A stretch of DNA of 64,000 nucleotides from Seminavis robusta (taxonomy: Eukaryota; Bacillariophyta; Bacillariophyceae; Naviculales; Naviculaceae), in contig CAICTM010000136.1 in assembly GCA_903772945.1 (NCBI GenBank), forward strand, positions 45,646 through 109,645, written 5' to 3'. A program made the position numbers and the translations under genes. Shown in pieces: positions 45,502 through 57,624 of the stretch. The notes under the pieces were generated by a model. That model saw only the letters and a list, made by a program, of their open reading frames with translations, had not been told where the DNA came from and did no database searches. Numbering within the stretch: position 1 is the stretch's first letter; every line of letters begins with the position of its first letter.

Positions 45502-46262
45502 CTCAAGTAAGTATCCATCCAAAGGCAAGTTTTCTTGCGGGCTGGATGTCTTCTTAAGTTTCAGTTGCTAGTAGCCTCTATTGAACGGCAACACACACAC
45601 AACATAGCAACTCGATCAATCAACTCCTAGGCTGTTAGGCTTATGTTGAGTATTCCTGCATTAAGTTCCGTCTGCCGCTACTCTTGGCCTCACGCCAGCA
45701 CAATTCCAGGCTTGTACATGTACCTGGACGACTTCAAGGACCAAATGTATGTATGCGCACAACGCATCTCCAGGACGAACGCCTTGACCAGCAAGCCCGT
45801 ACTACGCCGCACCGGACTCAAAGCTCAAAGGGCCCAAAGGGGGCTGCTGATCCAGATACTTTTACACCTGGGACACATGGGAGACAGTTATTACGGCTGA
45901 CGACGCATTCTCACTTATGGTCACTTTGGCTCGGTCCCAGTTAGAGAGAGGGACGAAAAAGTGTGACTGCCGTGCTTGCAGTTGCATCCCCACGACCAAA
46001 ACCCAGCCAGCAATCAACGATCAAAACAGTCGCTGGGGGCTACCGGTACTTCACACGGTAGTGTGTCCTTAATTAACAAGGTTAGGCATAATAAATACTA
46101 GTAATAACAAGATCTCTGATCTTTCAAAAGATCAAAACAGTCGCAGGAAGTGTCAGTGAAACGTCTGCATTCGCTGAACGTACTTCGGACGTGTCAAAGA
46201 AAGCAATATGCTCACTCGTCGTTCTTCTCACAAATCAAGTTCCACAGCAACAAGAAACAAGA
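45502..46262. other. Intergenic region downstream of gyrA
   Basis: This 761-bp stretch has one TACCGGTA (46041) and a duplicated GATCAAAACAGTCGC (about 46019 and 46131). No gene is supported. Confidence 0.5.
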
Positions 46263-47258
46263 ATGATTCAATCAAACACAAAGATGGCAACAAACTCGTA
46301 CCAACATTCCCACCCTGGAGAAAATGGGATCAAGGTGACCATGGAAGCCGAAGACATTGATCATCGATTCAACCATCGCGGTTGTCCCAGGATCTTGCTA
46401 GTTGCAATGACCTTGATGGCTGCTGTGATATACTGGATGGCTGTTGTGGATTATGCCTCTACGTTTCCACAGAAACAGCAGAAACAGCAATTAGTGGATT
46501 TGGATTCGCTCACCATGTCGCATCACAATGATAACCGTGACAACAGCAGCCATCAAACAGAAAAAAACAACTGGTATGACTATCGTCAACAGTCGGACAA
46601 CGGCAACGTGCCCGATTGGAACGATGAAAAGGGCCGCTACAACTGGCAAAAGTGCCTGGAATCTGACGATCCCGATTGCTGGGAGGATGAAGGAGATCGT
46701 GTTCACAACTTTTGGCAAGACTTTGGACTGCGCATGAAGACCTATTGGCAAAACTTTAGGGCGTCGATTCGAAATTTCTTTCATGGTGGTGACAAGGGAG
46801 CGCAATCCGGTGCCGAAGCGGGAGAGATTGCTGACAGTGGTGATACTACTGAGTCTCATCCCCTTGAAGAACACCACAAGAACCACACGAAAGATCATAA
46901 GAAGCATGCTGTCGAGCCAGAAGAACACACCGATCACGAACCAGCCGAGACAACAGCAACTGAGTCTGACTCAGCTCAAGATACAGCTGAGGAGCCTGCC
47001 GTAGTGGATGCAGACCCTAACGACGAAGAAGGAGATACGGGGGATGCACTGCCAGCCGCAGCTTACTCTGATGCTGATGGAGAAGGCCACGAGATTGAAC
47101 CAGCCGTCGCAGTGACAGTAGGCAAACCTGATGACGTAGCTGTAGATGAATCTGCTGCTGCGCCAGAGGGGAACGCTGTTGCGACTGACGGTCTCGCAGC
47201 TGTGAACGCCACCACAAGTGAAGATGTCGCAGCTGTCAACGATACTCTCCGCATCTAG
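46263..47258 (+). CDS. Single-pass membrane protein with acidic tail, unknown
   Basis: This open frame encodes 331 residues. The N-terminal 42 residues precede one transmembrane segment (about 44-62, ILLVAMTLMAAVIYWMAVV). Then comes a Gln/Asp/Trp-containing region (WYDYRQQSDNGNVPDWNDEKG; WEDEGDRVHNFWQDFG). A long Glu/Asp/Ala/Thr-rich C-terminal tail contains His/Lys patches (EEHHKNHTKDHKKHA). This looks like a type II membrane protein with a disordered acidic luminal or extracellular domain. I recognise no family. The composition is biased but not periodic. The ATG at 46263 is the first in frame. It could be a wall- or silica-associated protein, but nothing proves it. Confidence 0.65.
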   Translation: MIQSNTKMATNSYQHSHPGENGIKVTMEAEDIDHRFNHRGCPRILLVAMTLMAAVIYWMAVVDYASTFPQKQQKQQLVDLDSLTMSHHNDNRDNSSHQTEKNNWYDYRQQSDNGNVPDWNDEKGRYNWQKCLESDDPDCWEDEGDRVHNFWQDFGLRMKTYWQNFRASIRNFFHGGDKGAQSGAEAGEIADSGDTTESHPLEEHHKNHTKDHKKHAVEPEEHTDHEPAETTATESDSAQDTAEEPAVVDADPNDEEGDTGDALPAAAYSDADGEGHEIEPAVAVTVGKPDDVAVDESAAAPEGNAVATDGLAAVNATTSEDVAAVNDTLRI

Positions 47259-48051
47259 TTGAATCAAGACCCAATCTGGACCAGAACAGCCTTGGTCTTC
47301 CTGCTTCTCCTTCTGAACTGTTCACATCTCTTCACATTTCGCTATGACTTCATTAAAACAATAGCTCCTGATATTTGTACAAATTATTGCTAACACAGAA
47401 AACCAAACTGACTCCACTAGCTACCTCCAGAAGGACGGTGCCTCATCGAGTCGAGAGTGCCGGTACCAGTACATGACTTGACTACTCAGAACCACGGCAA
47501 AGGACCTTGGGAGACGACCGCCGACATGACTCTTATCTGACCCACAGCCCATACCATAGTATCCTCTTGGTGCACATGGTCACCACGACCGCTTACATGC
47601 CAGAGCTTGCCCTACAGCGGATGCTACTATGAATATGAACTACCACTACCTGGTAGCTAGTACGACTACAACTACTATAAAAAATGAAGACCAGTTTTTT
47701 GTTGTTGTAAAGATTGTCTACTATGTGTTATTGTTCTATGTTTATGTTTCGTTGTATTTAAGATTGTAGCATCAACAATGATAGAGGTTGGTTGTCGGGT
47801 GTCACTGGTATTAACTTTGGACTTTCGTCGCGTGGAGGACGTTCGGACAAGCACTCTGCAATAGAGGCTGCCTAGCACAGGAACCACAAACCTGGCTACC
47901 TTCGATGTGACCCTTCAATTGAACCAACTGTATTCATCTCCGCAAAATTGTTGTATAGCCCTGCACCCCACCAGATGCTTGCTCTTTGTGTATTGTATTC
48001 ATGTGTTAGTAGTCCCCTCTCCGTCATCGCCCCCCTCACTTACCTGTTGTC
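47259..48051. other. Intergenic region
   Basis: This 793-bp stretch lies between the acidic membrane protein and the frame-broken coding-like region. I see no gene or RNA. Confidence 0.45.
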
Positions 48052-49709
48052 CTAGACTGGAATGTACCGGTCAGGCTTTCTTACTCGCCGTCCAGAAAGC
48101 GTTGTTGTCGTTTGAACTGTTGTTTGCTGCTGTGTGTCCGTCACAGGTTTGCGTCGTCTTCTTCTGCCCTTCGTCTTTGGCTTTGTTGACTTCTTCTTGC
48201 CCTTCGCCTTTGGCTTTGTCGACTTTTTCTTGGTGGCCGCCGCGCGTCTGCGTGTAATTCTAGGTTGTTCTGCCACCCGCCGGGGCTTTGCCTTGACTTG
48301 CTCTGCGATTCTCTGAGATGCAATTGCCGCCATGCGTCTCTTTGATCGTCGCAAGTTGATTGTGCTGTGCCACATTGTCCTCCTCATCGACTCGGTTGTC
48401 GACAGTGGTTCTCAGCATCAACTTGCTGTTGTTGTTCCTCGACCAGTGGTTCTTCAGCTCCACTTGGCCAGTCACAATTCGTAATCCGTATCGTCCGAGC
48501 AACGCCTGCCTCCAATCGTAGTGTGTTGTGCCGCCGCATAATTCCTTGACAAGGTCTCCACAATCCTTCATCAATGCTGCTAGAATGTTGTTGGGTACCA
48601 CACCAAAGCACGCCACTCATCATTCGCATCTCCATTACAAACGGTTGTTGTCCATGCACACTGTTCTTGAAGTGTTTCACATGCACTTTTGAACGTATGG
48701 GACCACTGCTGTGCATGTGGGAACCACCGCTGCTTCGATGTGATTGTGGCATCGGATGCCATCTTGTTGTCGTCGTCGACGTTGAGACTTTTTCTATTGC
48801 CTCGACTCTTAGTTGTTGTTGGTTGTTGTTCTCTACTACGGGTGCTGCATCTTCCATGCAGACGTCTTGACTTGCGATAGACAAATCGTCGTTTGGCAAT
48901 CTGTTCTGGCGTATTCAAGGTGCAAATTTCGTTGTCAGCGTTGCGCTGAATTCCTCCGTGTGCAAGTGGCACATGGCGAGTTCGACATGTAAGGGTTCTT
49001 TTCGTTGACCATGAACCAATGTGAGACTTGCTTGTCGTTTCCTTTCTTCGCCTGGATAAAACGAACAAGTCCTCGGTCTTGATGAAACGGCATCAATTTG
49101 AATGTACAGTTTGGCTTGTTTTAGGTATGCTTTGTCGCTTTGGAACCATTTGTTGTTGGTGATCCATTTGGCCACTTGTTGGTATCCGTCTCTTGAATCA
49201 ACTGCACGAGGTCCAAGACGCGTTCGTGGGTGTGGGTGTGCCGACGGAAATGATTGTTGTTGGGCTTCCTGCCAGTATTCGTATCGGGCCTGTGGCACAT
49301 GTTTTTTCATGTCTCGATAGCACGACGGTTCTCAGCTTGTTCGCTCTCGCAGAAGAGTACCCCACTACAGTGTTGATGGGAGCAAAGGATAAACGGTTTC
49401 CATTGCTCGTTCGGTGTCTTGACCGTATGGGTCTTCCAGCGAGCGTGGCTGATTGACTGGGTTGGATGCGACAGCCTTTGGGCCGGTGCTGGTTGTATTT
49501 GTCGTATCCGTAGTGACCAGCTGATCCACAGGAACCAGGGAAAGGTCGTAGGCACCTAGGTAGCGACCGTGCTGCTGGAATTCCACATCAGGATGCGTTC
49601 CTACGTGTGCAACAGTGCCGCTGTTTGACGACATCTTTGTCCACTCGTCCAGTTGGAACGTTGGGACTTCCTCTGCCGCAGGAACATCCTTGTTGTTGTT
49701 GCCCGTCAT
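48052..49709 (-). pseudogene. Frame-broken coding-like region, unrecognised
   Basis: Reading leftwards on the minus strand, several protein-like segments follow one another in changing frames. One begins MTGNNNKDVPAAEEVPTFQL (49709-49368). A second includes WFQSDKAYLKQAKLYIQIDA and RKRQASLTLVHG (49310-48918). A third includes NNILAALMKDCGDLVKELCG (to about 48330). The last is Lys/Arg-rich and ends SGRRVRKPDRYIPV (48387-48052). Stops interrupt the joins (49365, about 49330, 48915) and I cannot find splice sites that repair all of them. The best reading is a decayed gene or transposon-derived gene with indels. A multi-exon gene with non-obvious introns is possible. A further protein-like frame at 50353-50102 may belong to it. 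The family is unknown. Confidence 0.4.
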
Positions 49710-51322
49710 CTCCTTGGCGACCTGGAGAACGGGGTCTTCTGGTGTTGCTGTTGTTGTTGTCGGTGGTCCATGACCACGTGAGCAGCTTGATGATAGAAGA
49801 AGAGAACTTCATTTTGCAATTGATAGTATTGAATAGAAGATTGATAGAAAAGGTAAAAGTAGACTTGAATAAGGTCTGGGGGGTTGATCTGGCTAGGCTT
49901 ATCAACAATCGCAAATCTTCCTTGTTCGGTTGGTATGCAACTCTAGCAATCCGGTTGAACAAAAAAGTGAGCTCATCATGGTGACATCCCATTTTTCCCA
50001 CTGACAGATTCTGCCAGATGTAATTATGACAGATTCTGCCAGATGGAAAACGACAGGTGACGAGATGAGACTGAGCCACTGATGAGCACTGATTGCATGC
50101 TCTACACTACCCAACAAAACACTTCCTGGCCTCTCAGAGTAGTCTTGATGACAGCTAGACCCTCGGAGATTGTTGCGGTGGCTTTGTCGAGTGTCTGCCA
50201 TTGTCTGTTGCTGTTGTTGCGGAGGGTCGGGAGCTGTGCCGCTGCTGCGGCGAACTCCGCGGCGGCGGGCCGAGTGTCCGAAAGCGTTAAGAGCATTTCA
50301 CGACTGGGTGACACCACCTTCCGCTGAACGCAGGGCGAGGAGATTGGATTCATTGATCATTCATTCGATTGAGAGCCCGATCCAATAAGTCATGTTGGCC
50401 GTGAAGAGCACGCTGATGAGGTACCGTACAGTAGGACGAGCTCACCTCGTCGATAATGTTGGTCCAAAGGATGGTTGTTTCATGCTTTGTTTCCTTTTAG
50501 CGATAGCTTTTGAAATCAAACTAAGATAGTTTCGAATTTGATTTCAAAAGTGAACGACCGAGTGAGTGAAACGTCCGTGAAGGTGCGGAAGTCGGTGATT
50601 ACACCGAACTCATTCGGTGTTGCTTCCGACAGCCCCACTCGGATCGAGACTGCTCATCCCTCCACTGGACTTGACTGTGGCCCCAGACCCTTCTTCCGAT
50701 TAGCTCGATAGTCTGGGATCCCCCTAGAGAGCCAATGCACAATTCTAGACCAAAGACTTGCCTTTGGCTACCGTACGGAAGCCATTACTACAACAAGATG
50801 GATCCATAATATTGTTCTAGCGTAGCTAAAGCTCTAAATATTTCGAGGAAAGGCAGCCATTGTCTCAGTCTGGCCAGAAAAGGCGTAACATAATAGCCAC
50901 ATGAAATGATATAAACCAAGTGTCCAATATTGGTGTCCAAAATTGATCTCTCTCGGAGGGCGTGAAGAGAGACCCTCTGAACCAGGTCAGTATAATATGA
51001 CCTGGAAAGCTTGCTTCGATCGAATTGTAGCATAATGCCGCCATGGTACTGTAAGGCAAGAAGAGGAAAACACACCGGGTTAGCTGACCAATCCAAAGGA
51101 ACACATTCCAATTAAGAGTCCAACAAAGATGCGTCAGGGTTAAAAAGCTCGATTTCTATTGAAGCAGCACTCGCAGCATGGCTGCGCTCAGACCCTCAGG
51201 ATAATAGAAATATTCTTCACTCGCAAATCTTTTCTTTCAAGCTTCAGGCTACACGAACCACAAAGGCCAGGCATATGACTCACCCTGTCTTGCGAGGCAG
51301 TACCATTCATCCTCGCGTAATC
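49710..51322. other. Intergenic region, possibly extending the pseudogene
   Basis: This 1.6-kb stretch is mostly featureless. A minus-strand frame at 50353-50102 (starting MNPISSPCVQRKVVSPSREM) has an Ala-rich, helical look but no partner I can join with confidence. A duplicated ACAGATTCTGCCAGATG lies at about 50004 and 50029. Confidence 0.4.
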
Positions 51323-52065
51323 TCACACTGAAAACTGGATCTCATTCCGGAAAGATCGTCCGGTTGTTGCCGCTGAAAATATACAGGAGAAAAGTACAAC
51401 AGAGTTGAGAATAATTAGGCAAAAATGGACCATAGAAAACGCCCACAGAGTGGATTGCTTTTCTTCCATCACTCACCATCTCTGTGAACTTGAAATTTGA
51501 GATTGACCTTGTGAATATCCAGTGCCTTTTTCCATCTCAAGCCAATATTCCGACAAATGTGCTTGTCACTACTCTTGATCCATAGGGCAATTCGATCCTG
51601 TGACTTTCGAATGGACACCACCGCGCCCACCACTTGATCCCCATCCAAATCCAGAGTTTCACCAATTACAGCCAGTACTGTAAACATCCAGGATTCGTCA
51701 CAGACACCCGTTTTGGAGATTTTCTTTTGCATGGTATAGACAAATTTCCCGCCGTCAATATTGGTAGGATCTTCCCAAGTGGGCAAGATACCTTCCCGAA
51801 AAATGTGATAATTGGAATTGAGAGATAATTGAGATGGAGGTTTCAGATTGTTGTAGCACCTCCAGAAAGCTTCCACACTCTGAAAGGAACCACATCTCTT
51901 GAGATTGTCCTTCCAAAGGGTACCAGCAGGCGCAAAGCGTGGATTGTCATACCACAGCGTCCAACGGCAGTGGAGAGGCGTATGTGTCGTCACGCTTGAA
52001 TCAGCTGCAGCAGCAGCAGACTGAGCTGAAGTAGCAACAGCGGAATCAGGGGCAGGATCCGCCAT
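51323..52065 (-). CDS. EIF4E: eIF4E, mRNA cap-binding translation initiation factor
   Basis: Exons 52065-51477 and 51372-51323 join in phase 1 over a 104-bp intron (GATG|GTGAGTG ... TATTTTCAG), giving 212 residues. The short last exon supplies the conserved C-terminus (HRDAATTGRSF, matching the HADTATKSGS region of animal eIF4E), which supports this splice. The cap sandwich is present as W51 (TLWKDN) and W97-E98 (PTWEDP). The eIF4G-binding Trp is W68 (VEAFWRCYN), and the phosphate-binding Arg lies in GAVVSIRKSQDRIALW. The N-terminal 30 residues are Ala/Ser-rich and disordered. It binds the 7-methylguanosine cap in the cytosol and recruits eIF4G. Loops are diverged, so a class-specific role (eIF4E versus repressor 4EHP) is open, although both cap tryptophans argue for canonical binding. 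Confidence 0.9.
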
Positions 52066-52685
52066 GGTGGATGTCTGTCATGTCGATTGAGGCCGCGCTG
52101 ATCGAAGATGATGAGAGGAGCTGGTGAATCTTCTTGGCGGCAATCGTATGAGCCATTGACTCGACTCACTGGACTCAACTCTGGAGTGTCAGCTGAATTG
52201 ATATTTTTTTACGTCCAAATTGTCAATTTTAAGACTCACTTGTCCTGACCGTAACAAGAAGGACCCTTGAACCAAGTTGCATTGCATAGTTGAGGCTCCT
52301 TTGCTCCTCCCTGGGCTCCTGCCTTCACCCCTTTCCTTGGTTTCCATGTTGCCCTGCTTGCGCACTTGATTGCTTCCCTTGGGTTCCTGCATCGTGCCCT
52401 CCCCTCGAGCTCTGTCCCCATCCTCATCTTAGCTCTCTCTAATCCATAGTAACTTCCCATTTGACAATAGTTGAGGTGTCATGATGGCGTACAATCATCA
52501 TTGGAAGAGGGTTAAAATACTCCCAGTAACGACGAGATTTGGGATCTTCTACTAGGTTGGCTGTTTGCTAGTCAGTAGGTTTCTCGTGGGGCGGGTCAAT
52601 ACGATTGCATAACAAGGTCGCTCGGGACAAAGCAATCAACTCGGCTATTGTATTATCTTGACTAGCGCACTATGTTGATTATGGA
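52066..52685. other. Intergenic region between DIS3 and eIF4E
   Basis: Both neighbours are on the minus strand. This 620-bp stretch contains the eIF4E upstream region. No gene is seen. Confidence 0.5.
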
Positions 52686-55600
52686 TTACGTGGTCTTCCT
52701 CTTTTTCTTGGCCGGAGCTGTTTCGTCATCCGAGTCTCCTTCTGGTTCCGTGTTCTTACCGGAGCTCTCACTACCAAAGGATGGTTCCAGCAGGTCCAAA
52801 ATCAATTCTCGTTGATGATCAGGAGAAACCTTCACCCATATACGAACCTTCACCTTGTCAAAGACTCGTATGGTGGCGCTACCCTCTACCGAAATGCGGT
52901 GCTCTCCCCGTATCAAGCGGGGATCACCAGCCTTGATGGGCAGCTTGACTTGCCCCTCGATTCCGTACCTCGGAACAATCACCCTGACGGACGGTTCGGA
53001 ATCTGTTGCCGTCTCGACGTCCAACACATATGCCTCTTCTTCCTTGGCCCCTTCCCCAAAGAAAATGACAGTATGCAGTTGAATACTGGAGCGTCCCGCG
53101 TTCTGGGCGCCTCTGTTTCGTCGGTTCATGTTTGCCGTTTGATCGTGCATGTAGGATTTGGACGACATTTGGGAGGGCAGAGGTGCTACGCCAATCGCGG
53201 CTGCCAGGAGTCGATGGACACAGACGTCAGCATATCGTCCTATTCAAGGGGATGAGTGTTGAAAGGGAGACGCATACGCAAAGGTTAGGACCAGCAATCA
53301 AGCAACAATCTCTCACCGACAGGACCAAGAATCCGGGAAACGAATGGACGACTCACGAATTGGACTTGTAAAATGGGTATATACGGGTGCGGCCAACCCA
53401 TAATGATGCCACTCTGTCGGTCGGTACTCGCCCGAACAAAAGTATTGTGCTGGTGACAAACACCTCGTGGCACAGATGCGCAGCAGTTTGTTAAAGTAAG
53501 GATCTGACTCAATCACGGCCGCATCCAAGGAATCGGCCAGTTGCTTGGAATCCTCAATCGTCAACTCAAACCCTCGCGACTTGGCTTTGCTAATCAAGTC
53601 ATCAAATCGAGCCCGACTGGGTGCCGGGTGCCGTCGCAACACGGACAGCGTGGGATAGTGTCGCAAGATCTTCTTTCCTACCGTGACATTGGCCAACAAC
53701 ATGAATTCCATGACCAAATCGTTGGCTTCCAACATAGCATATGCCTTGACATCGGTTGGATTCAAACTTTCGCTATCAAAGACAAATTTGACTTCCGGGG
53801 ATGCCAATGTCAACGCGCCGGCATCAATCCGTCGTTTGGCAAAGAGCCGCGCCAACTGTGCCAACCCCTTGACGGCAGCCACTTGTTTATCCTTGCGATT
53901 TTCGGGAGTATCCGGCATATCAATCATGGTTTGAGCCTCTTGATATGTCAATGCGGCAATGGAATGAATCAATGTCTTTTGGAAATCGACATTGACAATC
54001 TGGGCATCGGGTGTGACTTCCCAGAGAACCGAAAAGGCAAACCGATCGACATTGGCCCGGAGACTGCACAGATCGGTCGACAAGAGCGATGGCAACATGT
54101 CCAGTCTCCGATCGACCAAATACGTCGACGTGGCTCGATTGGCCGCTTCCAAATCCATGGCGGTCCCCGCCTTGACATAATGACCGACATCGGCAATATG
54201 AACGCCCACTTGGAAATTCCCATTGTCCATTTTGTAACAATGCAAGGCATCATCGATATCGGTACATCCCGGTGGATCAATACTGAGAATGGGCAAGTGT
54301 CGCAAATCGACCCGTCGATCCTTGTCTTGAGTCGCTTGAAAATCCTGTTGCAAGTCGTAATCGGCCGGTGGCAAACACGCCAATACGGATGCCGGAAACG
54401 CTTCATGAGGAATGTGATGTTGCAACAAGAGCACTTGTGTTTCGACCGACTTGTCTCCAATTTTGCCAAGTGTCTTGGTATAGTGGCCACACGGTAGTGG
54501 CGACAATGCCGGCCAGGAATCGAGCGTGACGACCAATCGTTGTCCAATCCATCGATCTCGTTGTGTTGTTCGAATAAGGAGGGGTGGTACTTTGGCATCG
54601 ACGGGTAAAAAGATACAGGTGGTGGATCCATCGGCATGTTCCTGTTGCCAATCTTTTAGTTGTGGCAGATGTTCAGCGATTGTATTGCTGCTGTTGTGTG
54701 GTTCCCACAGTGATCCCGAATAGAGATTGGTGTGACGTCGTAAAATGCCCACGACTTTTCCCGTGGGTCGTAGCGTTTGTGCCGCATCTTGAAAGGTATC
54801 CGGGACGTTGGCCAATTCGCTGTGTGTCGGTTCGGCTGTTTCTTGTGAGATTCCAGCACTGCTAGGTTTCGTTTTAGTAGTATTGGTGTTGTCCGAAGAG
54901 GACATTGGCAACCATTCTTCGACGGGCAACAATGCCACGGCAACGACATCTCCATCCATGGCTCGATTGCGTGGTTGCCATCCCGGAATGGTAATGGCAA
55001 CTCGCTCGTCTCCTTTCCGAATGGTAACAACTCCCATTTGATCGGTTCCCTTTTCGACAAAGGTATCAATGGATCGAAAGACTCCTCTATGAAAGCGTCC
55101 CGCCTTGACGCCTCGGGATACTTCGTCGGCGGGCAAATGCGCTGGAAAGTAGTGTTTGGTAGTAGTAGTAGTAGAGTCGTGTGGGGATTGGGATTGGGTG
55201 GTGCCGTAATTGGCGACATAGTCCATTAATGACAAACCAGGATTGGCTTTTTCCAATTGTCCCACAAATTGTTTGACATTGAGTGCTTCATAATACGGTT
55301 TGTCGGTCGGTTGTTCCATCTTGGCTTTTCGCCGAGAGTCTTGATCATCCGATAAGAAAATGACTCTGGTCGAATTGGAACTGTTGTTGTTCCTTTGGAG
55401 ATGTTTGCCAAAGTATTCCGCCACGAGTCGCAGCCGCGCATCATTAATGTCATTCATACTCGTTGTCGTTGTCGTATTTGTAGTTGAAATTTGTGTTTCC
55501 ACATGATGCTGATCGGGAAAGAAAATGCCACAATAATGAGCCTGTTGGGTTCCACCGACACTCCGCAACAATTCGACGGCTTGATCGTAGAGTGTCATGT

Positions 55601-56063
55601 GCTGCGCACGACATTCCTGCAGTGCCGTTTGTGGCAAGACCAACGTCAATCCTCCCGGAGCTCCGTCTCCCGTCAATGCTTGAATCAGAACATCCAAATT
55701 GTGCAACAGCACGTTCGTGTCGCAGACGAGTAGGACCAACGGTTGTGTTGTCGCATCGCCAGCATCTGATTTGACCGTTCCTTGCATCAACGATACTAAC
55801 TGTTCCACAGTGTCAATGGCCTTTGGTTTCCCGACGGTCGTTTCGGCACCCTTGCGGCGTCGCGCCTGCAGAGGATCCCAAAAGTAATTGCCGAAGCCCA
55901 AATCATCTCGCAAATAGCGTTCTTGGACGGTCTTGATGATCTTGCCCTTGCGGGTCTGACGATAATAAGAGGGACGTTGGTACAACGAAGGAGCTGTCGT
56001 CACCAATTCTTCTTCTTCTTCCATGGAGGAGGACTTGTCGTCATCGTCTTCCTGGTCCGACAT
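52686..56063 (-). CDS. DIS3: DIS3/RRP44, exosome 3'-5' exoribonuclease and endonuclease
   Basis: Exons 56063-53357 and 53239-52686 join in phase 1 over a 117-bp intron (ATTC|GTGAGTC ... GAATAG), giving 1086 residues. The splice restores the invariant HFTSPIRRYADV motif of the RNase II family. Order: acidic N-terminus, PIN endonuclease domain (LVCDTNVLLHNLDVL, Asp115), two cold-shock domains (including GWQPRNRAMDGDVVAV), and the RNB exonuclease domain with DPPGCTDIDDAL (Asp602, Asp604 and Asp605 bind Mg2+). A C-terminal S1 domain (EAYVLDVETATDSE, then VIVPRYGIEGQV) and a Lys-rich tail follow. DIS3 is the catalytic subunit of the RNA exosome in the nucleus and cytosol. Length is slightly above yeast Rrp44 (1001). 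The long PIN domain separates it from DIS3L2. Confidence 0.96.
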
Positions 56064-57624
56064 GGTGAACAACAACCAAAAGATTCAAGAAAATGATGGA
56101 GATCGGGATCTATGGTGGAGGGATTTATTCACGTTCATGACTAAACGACAGCAGGACATCGGACAGACTAAACCTCGAACCCAATCTTTGCGCCATTTTT
56201 TTATATTATCCCTTGGCCAATGCCCGTCCCCAGCGCGTTGATGAGGGCAGAATGGGCCATTGAGTGGTTCAGCGTACAAGATTGAAAGAAAGCTCATCAG
56301 GCTGGGAGCGTACACACCAATGATTGGATTGTTGTACGTGTCCAGTTCGGTGGTTCGCAGACGTCCGTCAAAGGGCATGCCTAAACAGCCGCCCAGCCAA
56401 GGATCCAACTGGGCACCAGGCAGCATGCATTCAATCGCTCTCCCAGCATCCAGACCCGATGAAATCGCTGGGGTGGGTGCCTTGGCTTGGGAGGGCCAGT
56501 TCATGGGACGAGTTGATGGACAGTCCAGTCCAGTCTCCATGTCAAAACAAAGCCCCATAGCTAATAACACGAACAGCTAAAACAAAACGCTGCAGCTACT
56601 ACATGTAGTACAAGCCCTCCCAGCCGGTACGGTACGAGTATCCATTGAATCCAATGAGCTTTCCAATGACGGTTGGTCGCGCGCGGATTATTGAGGGCGG
56701 CTCGTTGTGTCACACTTCTGTGCTGTTCATCACCTACCTAACTATAATACATGTAGACTACTGTACCAGTAATGATACAGGGGGCAGGGGGGTGTTCGGG
56801 CCTGTCAAGACTTGGCAGCTTCAAAAGATCCTCAAAGCAGTAGTCTAGTACGGTACCGTGTAGCTACCTGGTAGTACTTAGACTCCTGCAAGAAGAGAAC
56901 TTTGGCAGAAGAGTGAAGCTCCCCGGGCCCGCACATCGCACATCGGCGCACATCCCCGCTTTGGAATACTCGAGTACTCGAGTACATGTACAACTTACTT
57001 ACAGTACTCTAATAAAGCTGATACTACTGCATGTATCGTACTATTTTAAAGTAGACTACTACTGCAATGTACAGATAATCAAGATTTCTGTACCGGAATC
57101 CACAGACGATACCTCTACCGGTAGATATGCATGGCTAAAACTGTAATAGCGAGACTGCGCTTGCGTTTCAGTGAACCTTTCTGAAGACTGTAAGGAAATC
57201 AGTTTTGCAATCCTGGATTTTGGAAGGAGATCACGAGTAATGTTTAACATTGCTGGCACTTGCATAGATCGGGTCCGCATATATTTCACGCAATGTTTAA
57301 CAGCCGATCCTAGCTGGAATGAGCAATGCTGGCCTTTTAAATCCTTGAGCATTGCTCCTGTTCTGTAGCATCCGAAAAATAAAGGGTTCCGAGCGGTACC
57401 ATAGTACATGTAGCGGTACAGAGTACCGGTACAACCTTCACGTTTTGGTGAAGCTCTTGAGGAACCGCAACTCCATTCCACTTTCACATCATCTCTCACT
57501 CTGCTCTCACAATCTTCTTGAGCAAAACTAAATCATCAGCAAAACCAAATCGCTCCTAACTTACTTGTGAGACAATTTTGTTTTGCTTTTGACTTGTGCT
57601 TTTGGCTTTCCCATTCAAGGATCG
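56064..57624. other. Divergent intergenic region, DIS3 and HYR gene
   Basis: This 1.56-kb region holds both promoters. TACCGGTA palindromes occur at 57116 and 57424, and CTCGAGTACTCGAGTA lies near 56970. No gene is supported. Confidence 0.5.

Noticed and set aside
49193-49456. Plus-strand frame of 87 codons that reads like a protein
   Set aside because: It overlaps the minus-strand coding-like segments, has no start context or partner exons, and matches no family.
53541-54497. Plus-strand frame of 318 codons inside DIS3
   Set aside because: This is a shadow of the DIS3 RNB domain, whose motifs are unmistakable on the minus strand.
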